Source of the DNA: Halictus rubicundus
Lineage: Eukaryota > Arthropoda > Insecta > Hymenoptera > Halictidae
Length of the DNA stretch: 64,000 nucleotides
Assembly (NCBI RefSeq): GCF_050948215.1
Contig: NC_135149.1
Span: forward strand, 12,009,001-12,073,000
Direction of reading: 5' to 3'
The position numbers were made by a program, and so were the translations under genes. How positions within the stretch are numbered: position 1 is the first letter of the stretch; each line of letters begins with the position of its first letter. Below, in pieces: positions 33,966-46,300 of the stretch. The notes under the pieces are model-generated. The model ran no database searches. It saw only the letters and a program-made list of their open reading frames with translations, and was not told where the DNA came from.

Positions 33966-35836
33966 CACTGTCCAACAAAATTAAATTTTTTCGAGTTTTG
34001 CAATACCTGTTGGGTGATTCTTATACACTTTGTCATCCTAAAACCGAATCTGAAAGTAGAATAAGTCCATCACGCAACGTTTTCGAAAAATTTTGGTTTT
34101 TGTAAAAATGCCCGATTTTGATACGAAACGACGTGTTACGCAAAAACTAAATACGCGAGAAAGTTCAAATTTGAGTCAAGAGATAGAGGGGACTCTCCTC
34201 TACATATTCATATAGTCAATTATATTTTTATGTACTTCCTAATAGTTGTAAATGGTTGTTAAAGTTTGAAAATGTGCCGACGCGGATACTTTGTACGCTC
34301 TATTTTTGTATTTATGTGAAAAATCCTTTATCTAGCAGGAATTTACTATACAGGAATGCATTCTACAGACATTTCTGGTAAAGAAACCATTCACGAAAAG
34401 TATTTGGTTCCCTTAATGTACGAGAAGGATCAGAAAATGTTAATTGACAGCGTGTGCGCGACGCGTTCGCGCCAGACGGCCATTGCAGCCTTTTCGCGAC
34501 TCGCCAGGGCCGTCGCTATGCGTAGTCGACGTTGGTACCACTCAAGTATGTCTTTGCTTACTATGCTTAATTAAATACATTTTTTTTTGTCTTTTTGGGT
34601 GCCAATCATTACAAAAGATTGTAAAAATACGAGTTATATTCACATTTCATTGTGGAAATGCTTAATAAATAAAATTGACCGCAGCAATTTTATTTTCAGT
34701 AATTGTTGTCTTATCTTTATAATTGTAATACCAATGGACATTCAAGATTCTTCCGATTAAAATAAGTCCAAACACTATGTAAATGGGACTATTTTTATCG
34801 ATTTTATTGATCGAAGTACATAATTAAGACATAGATCGCTCTATATTAAATCGATAAAATCTCGCGGAAGTGTATAAATCAGCCGGACTGTTTTTGTTAT
34901 ATTCATGACGAAATTATTTTAAAATCAAAACAAGGAATACAATTCCAGCATTAATCTTTCATCAAGATATTTCAACAGTGGAAAAACGTTACAACGGAAA
35001 AGACTTATGTGCGGATGCTTGCTGATTACTGCTGGACACTTATTATTGAAAATCGGGATACCAGGAACAAACGTCAAGCAAGGCGGAAACATTTTTAATT
35101 TGTTTACATCAGAAATAGGTAAGTTTTTGTATTCAATTTTCTTTATTAAGCATTTCCACAATGAAATGTGAATATAACTCGTATTTTTACAATCTTTTGT
35201 AATGATTGGCACCCAAAAAGACAAAAAAAAATGTATTTAATTAAGCATAGTAAGCAAAGACATACTTGAGTGGTACCAACGTCGACTACGCATAGCGACG
35301 GCCCTGGCGAGTCGCGAAAAGGCTGCAATGGCCGTCTGGCGCGAACGCGTCGCGCACACGCTGTCAATTAACATTTTCTGATCCTTCTCGTACATTAAGG
35401 GAACCAAATACTTTTCGTGAATGGTTTCTTTACCAGAAATGTCTGTAGAATGCATTCCTGTATAGTAAATTCCTGCTAGATAAAGGATTTTTCACATAAA
35501 TACAAAAATAGAGCGTACAAAGTATCCGCGTCGGCACATTTTCAAACTTTAACAACCATTTACAACTATTAGGAAGTACATAAAAATATAATTGACTATA
35601 TGAATATGTAGAGGAGAGTCCCCTCTATCTCTTGACTCAAATTTGAACTTTCTCGCGTATTTAGTTTTTGCGTAACACGTCGTTTCGTATCAAAATCGGG
35701 CATTTTTACAAAAACCAAAATTTTTCGAAAACGTTGCGTGATGGAGTTATTCTACTTTCAGATTCGGTTTTAGGATGACAAAGTGTATAAGAATCACCCA
35801 ACAGGTATTGCAAAATTTTTTTGGTGTTGGACAGTG
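33966..35836. mobile_element. CACTA-like transposon with about 0.7-kb inverted repeats
   Basis: Ends are CACTGTCCAACA and TGTTGGACAGTG, each flanked by TAA, giving a 3-bp target duplication. The arms (about 33966-34678 and 35122-35836) are inverted copies. Apart from the outer 40 bases they are nearly identical, since both arms encode the same 72- and 73-codon open frames, which resemble no known protein. The centre is about 440 bp and AT-rich, with a short transposase-like remnant (34955-35098). CACTG termini plus a 3-bp duplication suggest the CACTA/EnSpm superfamily; a foldback element is the alternative. The near-identical arms indicate recent insertion or ongoing conversion. Confidence 0.75.
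34955..35098 (+). pseudogene. Possible transposase C-terminal remnant
   Basis: A 47-codon + strand frame ends in TAA between the arms of the transposon. It lacks a start and is preceded by a stop. It reads as a short aromatic segment (MLADYCWTL, about residues 21-29) followed by a very basic tail ending RRKHF. A basic end is common in DNA-binding transposases, but I cannot assign a family, and the longer minus-strand frame over it may equally be noise. Confidence 0.3.
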
Positions 35837-36249
35837 TAATTGACGGCTTTCGTTGAATAAACACATATACCAAAATAGAAAATGTATATTTGTATTGTCA
35901 CTTACCAGCTGTTGAAAGTTGACCAAGGTGAGCGGAGACGGCTTCCAGGAACCGCTGTCCGACCGCGAACCAGCTTAAGGTGGACCAGGGTTGACCAGTG
36001 ATGTCCACTGCAGCTCTGGAGGATCCCTGGTCCACTCGAAGGTAGGTGAGGGTAGGCCAGGGTGGGCCAGGGCAGCTCTGGAGAACCTCTGGTCAACTCC
36101 AAGGTCCTTCGTCCTTCTGGTCCCGGAGCCCTCCCGTTCCGTCCTGAGTGCGCACCACGACTGACTGACTGAGCGCGGACGCCGTGGTGGGGTGCGCGGT
36201 GCGCGGTGCGCAACTCCCCCACCCCAAACTAACTTCGCCAGACTTCGAT
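35837..36249. other. GC-rich segment with GGACCAGGGT-type short repeats
   Basis: After about 60 AT-rich bases the DNA turns strongly GC-rich with repeated phrases (TTGACCA, GGACCAGGG, GGCCAGGG, CAGCTCTGGAG) and ends in GGTGCGCGGTGCGCGGTGCG. On the minus strand a frame of about 100 codons is open and is followed by a consensus donor, CTG then GTAAGT, at 35905-35900. That frame lacks an ATG near its start and resembles nothing known. Confidence 0.4.
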
Positions 36250-38200
36250 CGCCGCGATAGTAATTATTGATAAATTTGTTATTTCTGGCTGCTTAATGTT
36301 TATAACAATTTCTTTTGGTAATGGTATCAACAAGCAATCCTTTGACCATCTTGCCATCTAATTTTTTAGTAAAAATACCTAATAGATCTCGAGATACAGA
36401 GTAACTTTTGAACCATGAATATTCGCACGTATTAATTTATCGAACACATTGCACTGATAAATTTATTATTTCTGACTGTTTAATGTTTATAACAATTTCT
36501 TTTGGTAATGGTATCAACAAGCAATCCCTTGACCATCATGCCATTTAATTTTTTAGTAAAAATAAATTATAGAACTCGAAATACAGAGTAACTTTTAATT
36601 TACGAATATTCGCACGCAGTAATTTATCGTACGTAATTCACTGTAAAATTTATTATTTCTGACTGTTTAATGTTTATAACAATTCTTTTCGCCAATGATG
36701 TCGATAAGTACTCCCTTGACCATCTTGCCATTTAATTTTTTAGTAAAAATAAATCATAGAACTCGAAATACAGAGTAACTTTTAATTTACGAATATTCGC
36801 ACGCAGTAATTTATCGTACGTAATTCACTGTAAAATTTATTATTTCTGGCTGTTTAATGTTTATAACAATTCCTTTCGCCAATGATGTCGATAAGCACTC
36901 CCTTGACCATCTTGCCATTTAATTATTTAGTAAAAATAAATTATAGAACTCTAAATACAGAGTAACTTTTAATTTACGAATATTCGCACGCAGTAATTTA
37001 TCGTACGCAATTCACTGTAAAATTTATTATTTCTGACTGTTTAATGTTTGTAACAATTTCTTTGGTTAATGGTATCAACCAGCAATCCCTTGACCATCTT
37101 GCTAACTAATTATTTAGTAAAAATAAATTATAGAAACCGAGATATAAAATAACTTTTAAGCCATGAATATTCGTACGCATTAATTTATGTACGCAGTTCA
37201 CTGTAAAATTTGTTATTTGTGGCTCTTTAATGTTTATAACAATTCCTTTCGCCAATGATGTCGATAAGCACTCCCTTGACCATCATGCTAACTAATTATT
37301 TAGTAAAAATAAATTATAGAAACCGAGATATAAAATAACTTTTAAGCCATGAATATTCGCACGCATTAATTTATCGTACAGGTAACTCCGGTAACGCAAA
37401 AACCATTTCGGGCCACCACAGTTCTTATGTGGATTACCAAACAAAAAGTTTATGGCATCCATATAAGAACTGCCTCGGTGCGACCGTGTCCCGGCGTTGA
37501 CAATAACTCAGCTGGTCGAGCTCGATGCCGGCATCGGGTGAACGAACGCAGACGTAAACCTTTTGTTTACGTCTGTTGTCATACTTGTCGCGAGGCCATC
37601 GTTTCCCAAATTCCAAAATATCAAATCCGCTGCCCGTCGTCCGTGGCTCGCTTGATTTACCGCCTTATCATCTCGCCGTTTGTATAAACCTCAGCTCCTG
37701 TTATAATATAAATGTTTATAACAATTCCCTTCGCCATTGATGTCGACGAGCACTCCCTTGACCATCTTGCCATCTAATTATTTAGTAAAAATAAATTATA
37801 GAACTCGAGATAGAGAATAACTTTTAAATCATGAATATTCGTACACAATATTTTATCGTGCACAATTCACTGATAAATTTATTGTTTCTCGCTGCTTAAT
37901 GTTTATAACAATTCCTTTCGCCAATGATGTAGACAAGCACTGCCTTGACCATCTTGTCATCTAATTTTTTAGTAAAGATAGATGATAAAACTCAAGGTAC
38001 AGAATAACTTTTGAACCATGGATAAATGTACACTGATAAATTTATTGTGTCTGCTTGTTTAACGATTGTAAGAATTCCTCTTACCAATGATGCTGTCGAT
38101 TACCCTCTTGGCTATCTTACCACCTAATCTTTTTAGTAAAAATGGCTAATAGTACTCGAGATACAGAGTAACTTTTAAAGCATGTCTTGAGCATGTCTTA
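36250..38200. repeat. 186-bp satellite array, about nine copies
   Basis: TAAATTTRTTATTTCTGRCTG followed by TTAATGTTTATAACAAT recurs near 36271, 36458, 36643, 36831, 37018, 37203, then after an interruption near 37700, 37876 and 38036. Other constant phrases are CCTTGACCATCTTGCCA, TTTTTTAGTAAAAAT and ACAGAGTAACTTTTRAA. Copies are roughly 80-95% alike by eye, closest in the middle. Non-coding satellite or minisatellite. Confidence 0.88.
37379..37706. mobile_element. Hairpin-rich segment interrupting the satellite
   Basis: The satellite unit breaks after TTTATCGTA and resumes at AATGTTTATAACAATTCC, losing about 37 bases and gaining about 325 unrelated ones. The insert contains a 16-bp inverted repeat with one mismatch (37419-37434 with 37457-37472), a perfect palindrome CGATGCCGGCATCG (about 37532-37545) and a perfect 11-bp stem CAGACGTAAAC/GTTTACGTCTG with loop CTTTT (37549-37575). 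No terminal repeats or target duplication are visible. Unrecognised. Confidence 0.55.
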
Positions 38201-38299
38201 AAGCATGTCAAAGTAACATTTGTATGATTATTCGAAGTACACAAGATACTCGATTCTCATTAAGATTACTAATTAAGATTACTCGGTATTTCATATCGT

Positions 38300-38590
38300 T
38301 CGACACGAAACAGTATAATAAGGTGACTGGCGTACTCCTACATCTCGTCTGTGATATTGGTTCCACAATATTAGTTCCGACCGATACGGTAGGATGTGAC
38401 ACAAAAATGGTAAGTCGGCTCTAGAACCCTGCGTACGTGAGACAAAAAAATACAATGGGTGATTGGTCTACTCCTGTACCTCGTCTGTGGCTCTAGAGCC
38501 CCGCGGACGTGAGACAAAAAAATACATTGGATGATTGATCTACTCCTGTACCTCGTCTGTGATTGGTCTACTCCTGTACCTTGTCTGTGG
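38300..38590. repeat. 72-bp tandem repeat, dispersed family
   Basis: GGCTCTAGARCCC begins units at 38417 and 38489 (72 bp apart), each ending CTACTCCTGTACCTCGTCTG; an extra partial copy ends at 38590 and a diverged one lies near 38320-38355. The inverted phrase CAGACGAGGTATAGGAGTAG occurs at about 30741, so the family is dispersed. Confidence 0.75.
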
Positions 38591-41500
38591 TGTGAGCAAA
38601 GTTCTTCTGTCGGTAACGTTCGTCCACCAGTTTGAGGACTCCGCCGCTTTGGAGACGCTAACCGCAAATTCCACGAAGCAAATAATCCTTGCCCGCATTT
38701 CCTCGGTTCCTATCGTCGAAACAGTAAGAATCATTGGCTGTGTTAGAATATCGAGTTTTCTCATGCTAACAAGGCCAGCGTGTTGCAACGATCCCCTATC
38801 GTCGAACGCGCGTATTCACAGTAGGCAACAGGGTCCATCGCGTGCATGACAAACGATCATAAAAGCGTATGCACTTTGACTTTCAAACAAGCGGTGCCCC
38901 GGCAAACCGCGGCGTTTCTACCGCTAAGAATAATGATCACGTAGATGCAAATCGCAGCCCACTTAAAAGTCGATAACTCTCCGAGATGCGTGAAAGCGTC
39001 GCGGCTCGGCGAAGAAGAAGAAGTTGGGGTCCCTTCTTTATCGGGTGCCCGCGATCGGCCAGGTGAAATCGCGACGAACTTATTATTTCGGACTCGTACA
39101 ATGACTTCGGACGATCGCTATCGCTGCCACTCGAGGGCGAATCATTGTGGGGACCGTTGAAGTGGCGACGTGTCGCAACGGATTCCAGGTGGCGCATGTT
39201 TTCGCGAAGATCTTCACGATCCGCCCGACCCAAGTGCTTACCTGGAATAATCGAGTATGCCGCGTAATCATGCGGCACGAGAAACACCCCTCTGCCCCTT
39301 TTCAAACAAGAAAATGTAAAGAACAAACATTCGCGCTCGTTCGAGACATTAAATTGAAGGTGGAAGATCGCACTTTATGATAATGCCACTTTGGTTTAAA
39401 CAGAAACACGAAAACATGGCGAAACATTGATAAAACATGACCACTAGCTTCAACAAAATTTACTTAATTTTCAGGAGTTCGTCGAGGCGATTCTAGAATG
39501 TGTTCCCGTAGGTATTTTTGAACTTTTAAAGGGTTAATTAATGGTAGAAAATCCAGTCAACAGGTCAGACAAAATTGACTCAATTTCAAAGGGATAATTC
39601 TTATCGATGTTAATGTATACCTTCGTAATTGATAAAGATTTCTAAACAAAAAAAAATAATTACGGGACTCTCTAAGACAAACCTTTCTGAATGCGGCAAG
39701 AACTTTTACCCAAAGTCGTTCAGTTTCCGCGAAAAAATTCCCAAAGATCCCTCTTTCTCGGTCCCCTGACTAAGCACGACCCTTAAATCCGCAAGAAAAC
39801 TCAGAAAGAAGAAGAAGCAGAGCGAGCATCGGTTGGCCCAAGTATTCTAGAGGGGATTTCGGAGCATGTTCCAGCAAACTGGAGCGGATCGGAGCAAGCA
39901 TGAGCAAAGTAGACCGAACTGAAGCGGGTCTCGTCAGGCTGAAGCGCATTGGAGCAGACGCGAGCTGACTGGAGCGGATCCGAGTGCTCCGCAACAAATC
40001 TCTCTGTTACTATACCATACTTTTCGCGAAGGTTTTCTTCACACGGGAGACTCAATGGATTCGGCCGCGTTGAGAATTGATCGTGTCGATTATGCGGAAC
40101 AACAAATACCTTTCTGGGCCCTTCGTAACGTGAAGACGACGAAGGGTACGAGGGAAACGAACTGAAAAGGAAGAAAAAGCCACTGGTACAAGGCATTCCG
40201 GCTTGGCTTTCGAGTACCAGCTAATGAACGTAACCGGAGGTGGAACTTCGGTGCACTTTAGGTACCGGCGTGCTACGCTAATGCCTAAACAAATGGCTGG
40301 CTTCGTGAAAATACTCGACTTTTGTGCGCTGCTGCCCGTACGTGTTTCTTCAACGTTGCACTAGAAATCTCGACCGAGTGCTCTTTACCCTTGAAAGCTG
40401 CCTCGTGAAAGAGTAATGTGTTCCATGAGAGCTGTACGTTGATTAGCTCTCTTTCCCAGCAAGGTCAGCTCGAAAAGTCGCCTTTTTTTACGGCTTTCTT
40501 TTCTCTAGAATTAACTCGAGCACTTAATGGAATTCTTGATAAGGCGCGCTGCCCGGGAAATCTTTGCTTACTTTCGATCGCTTCAACAGACAATAGAAAA
40601 ACACATATAATGTTTGTAATATGGTCCACGAGATTCAAGTTTTAGAGACTGTACGATTGATTTCGCTACGTGCGTACTGTGAGTTGGTGTGTTTGTTTCA
40701 AATATAAGAGTGCCAATAACGCGAATAGAAATGAATCAAGAATTAAATTTGAGTTTGAGGTTGAAACGAACACCGAAGAAAATCAAGAAGGAATCTTTGA
40801 AGTAACCATTTTTTAGGAGCTTAGATTAAATGTAAAGGAAAATGGCCAAATTTGGAACAGCATTATTTTGTAAAACCCTGGCGAATAAATGACACTATAG
40901 CATCTCTATCTCATTCGTTTACTTTTTTATCAAAGATGATGTCACTTCTGGGAGAGCAGCTACAATTTTGTAATTTATAAACATGTCTGAACAAAATAAT
41001 TATGAGGTACAGTCTGACGTGAGTTATTTCAAATATGAAAACAATTTTTGAACGAGCTCCTGCGATTTCAGAGAAGAAATCCCAAAGTTTTCAGCTTGCT
41101 GACAGAACCCAGCCTATTAACTAATTTGCAAAAGATTTCGGCGGCGGCACAATGCTTCGTTATTGGTGTCCACCGGGTTTGCTTCTCTGCTTGCCATCAA
41201 TATGCAGCCATTAGCGGACACGTGTGTACACACGTGTACCCGCAGTTACCTGCGCCGCCGTTTGCGGGGTACACCTTTTCAAGATGTATTGCATGAAAAG
41301 CCAACATTTCCCCCGTCGGTTTTCACCCCGACCGCCAAAATTTCGTTATTTACAGCCGCAGGAGGGGAAAAAAGAAAGGGAAAACGAGGCTTTTCAGTAT
41401 CACGAAAAATCGTAAAACGATCTCCCGCAGGTTTTCCCAGAGCGTAAATATTTCACCGGAGGAAAAAGTGAAAGGAAATCAGCCGCATTATTTCTCCGGG

Positions 41501-43198
41501 AGCTCCGCGAGCGCATTTTTCAGTTATTGTTCCGCGCGCGCGTTTAGCGGGAACCGCATGCCGCGAGCTCGACGACATAAATCTTTAATGGTGGAACTCG
41601 TTACGAAAGCGCCAAGAATTTCTTCCCCGCGGTCACCAGCAAACGCTCACCATTTAAAAATGGGTCGGTTGTCGATGTCACGGCTGACTGGCAGTCGCGT
41701 AATTACCAGTGACGACGCGTTTCCGCGACGCACAAAGCTGCACACCGTGTGCTCGAACCGTTCACACGCGGGGAATCCTCGCAAAGGGTCGGCGAATGAC
41801 GAATTTTCGTGGAAAGAACGAGGAAATTACGATTTCTAATTACTATAGTGCGAGAACCCCTCCGTGGCTGGGCTCTGCTCCGAAATGAACGCTGGGCCTG
41901 GCCTCCTGAAATCGTAAATTGTTGGGCGTGTTGCACCCACTGACGCATGAAAACCATTTCGACGTTTCAGCTCGGAGGATGAGGCGTCAAACAGGTGGCG
42001 AATCGAAATCGAATCTTTTAACTGTAGAGTCGTCAGATCACAAACTAAAATTAACAAATTCATAGACTCCAAAAGGTACGTGCTTCTAATGGTACATGCC
42101 CTTGGTCGTCAGTCCATAAACATCGTAATTAAGAAGCACAGGCGACAAGCTACAAGCAATCAAAATGTGTCTCCGCAGCCACGCAGACTCCAAACCAACA
42201 ACGCCACGAGTCAATGCCAACCCCCGCAATGTGGTTCCAGCAAAACCAGAAACATTAGAATTGCCCAACGTCCCTGTTCCGTGTACCCATTCATTCAATT
42301 AGCACATCGTCGCTTCGTATCCATTAATAGCCTAGCAAATGGCGTCGGTGGAGCACATGTCGCGCCGTCCAGGCAACATAGAACATTATCGAACACGGGG
42401 AAAAGGCTGAGGAAACAGGCTTGACCGTCGTGAACAATTGACCCGGGGGGATGAGGGGGGCCTGTGCGACGTGCATCGTTGCGTGTCCACGGGTTGCGCG
42501 TAGGTGCAACGGGGCTAGATTGATTTCCATTATCGTCTGAAGTCTCCGACGTTGACTTCCATCAGGCCCGCACCCTCGTCCCCGGCAGATGGGCCTGTTA
42601 AGTCATTATCGTTATTGTTTGCGCGACGCACGAGACTTGGGGCGCCCACTCCGATGCACCGGGTGTACCGAACGAACCGAACGAACATCATTCCCAATTC
42701 ACAGTCGTCAGTGAGTCATCCTCGCGGGTTCTTCGCCGCAGGTAATTGGCCGCAAAACCGACGAATCGCGGGCGAAGTTGACTCATCCGAGGCTGACACG
42801 CACGACCTGACCCTTTCAACGACCACTCTCTTCCTTTTTTTCTTTTTTCTCCCTCTTTCTTTCTTTTTCTTTGTCAATCGTTGTCACGTCGACGCACAAT
42901 GGCCCCGGACCGGAAGTGACGCGCGGAAAGGGATCCGCTTGCGGAAGGATCGCGGAAAAATTGGCCGCGACATAATGCGAGAACCGTGGATCGGGGACAA
43001 TGCGACTGTAATTGGCCGTGATCGGTTTGATGGATCTTCCAGGAAAAGTGGACGCCGGGAAATGTAGGTATAGGTGGGGTGTGATTCAGCTCTGCGATAG
43101 CAAAAGGTGTTGTCTGTAGAGGAAATACCGGTTCCAGACAGTATAATGATGCTTTTTAGACCAGTTTGTGTCTAGATTATATTTTTTCAGAAAATGTA
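38591..43198. other. Gene-free stretch with CpG-rich unique segments
   Basis: No exon recognised. It holds a degenerate short tandem repeat (39850-39985, phrases like CTGGAGCGGATCGGAGCA every 25-30 bases) and a POU-type octamer ATGCAAAT at 38944-38951. CpG-rich unique segments lie at 38940-39340, 41380-41850 and 42560-43060. Short open frames here have neither splice-site support nor family resemblance. The CpG-rich islands could be regulatory. Confidence 0.4.
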
Positions 43199-43387
43199 TA
43201 CAGTGAATTCTCGATACATGTCAACAACACAGGTCTTGTCAGCGTAGTCGTGTTATGTTTACACTCTTCGGCGTCCAAGGCCTTTCGAGCTTTGCGACCC
43301 CTCACAGGGTACACCCCGCAGTAGTGAGAATAATTCCGCGACGTTTATCATCCAGGCCTTGGCGAAATATATAGAGAAATTGCTGTA
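43199..43387. mobile_element. Pogo-like non-autonomous element, copy E (inverted)
   Basis: Starts TACAGTGAATTCTCGATACA and ends GAGAAATTGCTGTA. Internal order is the reverse of copies C, F and G: CAACAACACAGGTCTTGTCA near the left, then ACACTCTTCGGCGTCCAAGG, GGGTACACCCC, and CGTTTATCATCCAGGCCTTG near the right. Flanked by TA. Confidence 0.82.
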
Positions 43388-46300
43388 TTTTGCATAAAAA
43401 TTCGATTCTCATATCTGCAGACAATAAAAATCTTCCAGAATCGAATCGCAACGAATAATTGCACGATGTCTGTGCTGTAATTCGACTAGATAAAAACGGG
43501 ACGAGACTAGATAAATCGCGTGACGTTAACGAAGACGTTAAAACTAGAATTGACAGGACGTCGGTGCTCGCAGGACCGCGTCGAAGCACTCTGTTAGATT
43601 CGTTGGTTGAATTACCGAGAAAATCGGCGTCAATTATCGCTCTTGAACAATTACTCGAACCGTCTCGAGAAAGGAAAACCGTGATTGCCGTTAGTCCGAG
43701 CGTCCCACGCGAGATTCAATTCTTTCGCGACCCACGCCGCCGGCGTCCACGGTCGAAATAGACGTGACTGCGAGACTGTTATGGCTGCTGTGCACAGTAT
43801 TCCACGCTGTCTTCGCTTGAATAGCAGCGCGCAAGAGGAAACGTCCGGCCTCCGGTAGTACACGCTTGTTTATTGAACGTATTTTCGATTATGACGAGCG
43901 CAGCGTCGCGGAGTCCAAACTGCGCCGATAAAGAAGCGGAATTGCAGATAACATCCGCCCACGCTACGAGTATCAATAACAGAGACCTGGCCGCGATAAT
44001 AAATAGCGAATAGACGTGCCACGGGGTCCCATGGAAATTCTATGCGAGAGACTAACAGAGAGATCTCGATAAGCCGACTGGAATAAAAAATGGGATCTTG
44101 TTTTCAGTTTTCATTCTGTCGGAGAATTTATGTTTCGATGCTGTTGTTCTTTGAACGAGATCGTTTGCTAGTTCTTGTTTCGTTATTTATCCTCTTAGGC
44201 TAGTTCAATTTTTTTCGCGTCCTATGAGAGACCTTGTTTGTTTCAGGTTTATGCTCCCTATCGCATCCTGATTTAAAGAATCGGTGTGTTGATGTCCCTT
44301 GTGTTTGTTGAAATGTGTTAGGGATCAATTTTATTTTTGTTGCTGGTTTTCTTGAAGTCAGAGAACGTTGATTTTGAAATTCTACAAATTAATCGAACAT
44401 GGTGAACAAAACACTGAAAACTAAGAATGAATGAGTCTAAGCTTACATGAATGAGCCAAGGTCGCAGAGCGGAAACCCCAACTGCAAAAGGATCGTAATT
44501 CGGCGTGCCGAAGAAACGTAGTACTATTAATTATTATGTCGTCCATATCGGATGGTAGGATGGCAGACTGAAAAATTAAAATGATTCGCAACACGATGCC
44601 AGCCGAGGCAAGGAAAGCGATGTCCACGTTGGGGTCAACGAACGGTCGCCGCCGCGTTAGATCATCGCGCTAGATCGCCACGTTTGGGCCTAGCACCAGA
44701 GACAATCAAGCAATCAATGTCAGGGGCCAACCCTTTCGCGACGAAACAGTTCGTTTCCGTTCGGATCGGCTACAGCATCGCATGCCAATCAGCATGTTAT
44801 TTGCGTGCCCGATAAAAGAAACAGTTACGCGCCACATAGTTCGATCTATACGCGCGTAGACTATAGCTCGAGGACAGCTTTGGCACCGGGCTGTTTTCAC
44901 GCTTTGTTCGAATCTCTTTTGATCCACTTTCCGACTCGCTACTTTCTAGGGCCGGTGTCGAGTTCGAAACGAGACGCCGATGATTGAGTATGGAAGCCAG
45001 AATCCTCGGAGCAGTATTTGGGATCGTAACGTCTAATCCATCTGGGGACAATAAGCTGGACGATAGCGAATGTCAAGCTGAAACTCGAGCTTAGAATTTT
45101 ATTTCATGATGGTATTGCTGTTAATTTTTCGATGCAGTTTCTCGACATGGAAATTGTTTTTGTTTTTACAGATAGGACAACGTAGTGTAAGACAGCCAAG
45201 TTCTCTGGAACAGCAGTTATTTCCAGACACAACAGTCCGCGGCGAGCGGAATCCACTGTTTACTCACGATGATGAACATGTCCTAAAAGTGGGGCAGCAC
45301 CCTCGAGGGTTCACGCCTACCTCAGAACAACTGATCTGTCAAGACCGCGCGCTGGATACACAAACTTGTTGTAACTGATTCATGAGTGAAGCCAAACCGA
45401 AAGCATTTCTCGAAATTAAAGCGGCTCGGCGTTGTTTCCTTTGGGGAAGCTCCGCTTATGTAGCCAATGGAAACGTTAGCACAGTGGGAACCAAAATGTT
45501 GGGCAACTAATTACTAAATGGCTCTCCGAACGAACCAGCTAATAATATCATAAATTATTGTCAGATACAATAATCAACAGAGCACGTGTGTGCTAGAGAC
45601 CGATGTTAATTGTGCTAGAAATCCATATTAATTCTGTACTCCAAGTATCCATTTTGATTCGCTCTTTGGTGTCAAATCGTCACAATTCTGAAATATTTCA
45701 ATAACACATTTCACAGTCTATTCAGTTGATATTTTTCTCTTCAACAGTCCTGTAGAATATGTTAAAATTCATTTACTAATGTATCGAATTATTCTGTCAA
45801 TCCCCTATTTCATCAAAACACGACGTAATATTCAATGAACATAAACTTAGTTTAATGAATTAAAATTTTATCGCGATAAAATTGAAATTGGTTTCAGGAT
45901 ATCGATAGCAGCCTTCTACGATTCGTTAGCCGAGTTCTCATAGCGTCGTCTGACGGTACGTCATCGTTCCCGGCGACAGAGCACCGGAGCCGGAACGAGG
46001 ACAGGTCGCGATTTTATTAGCAACTCCATTGAATTTCAACCGGACTTTAAATTGCCGTAGACTTACAGTTATCCGACGTATAAACTAGTCTTCTGGAGGG
46101 ACGGGTCTCCGATGATCGAGGAGAATCCGCGCGATGAATAAAAAGCGGTCCCCGTCGATCGTACCGCGACAGAAGGGGACAAGGATTTCTCCGATGCGGC
46201 CGGCTCGACAATGGCTGCGATCCCGGCCAACCTAAATGCCCAATTAAAGGCTCGAGAAAGTGCGCCGTTCTGTTTTCCGCGGCGATTTTTCAAAATCGAC

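Noticed and set aside
34356..34665. Genes encoding 72- and 73-residue proteins, repeated at 35146-35455
   Set aside because: They are overlapping frames in both inverted arms of the transposon with no homology; identity reflects arm identity.
35902..36222. 107-codon minus-strand frame as a protein-coding first exon
   Set aside because: Begins at a non-ATG codon, runs through GC-rich repeats and has no family resemblance; only the donor-like site is kept as an observation.
37427..37687. 86-codon open frame
   Set aside because: Lies across palindromes of the insert in the satellite; the frame is explained by the inverted repeats and has no recognisable domain.
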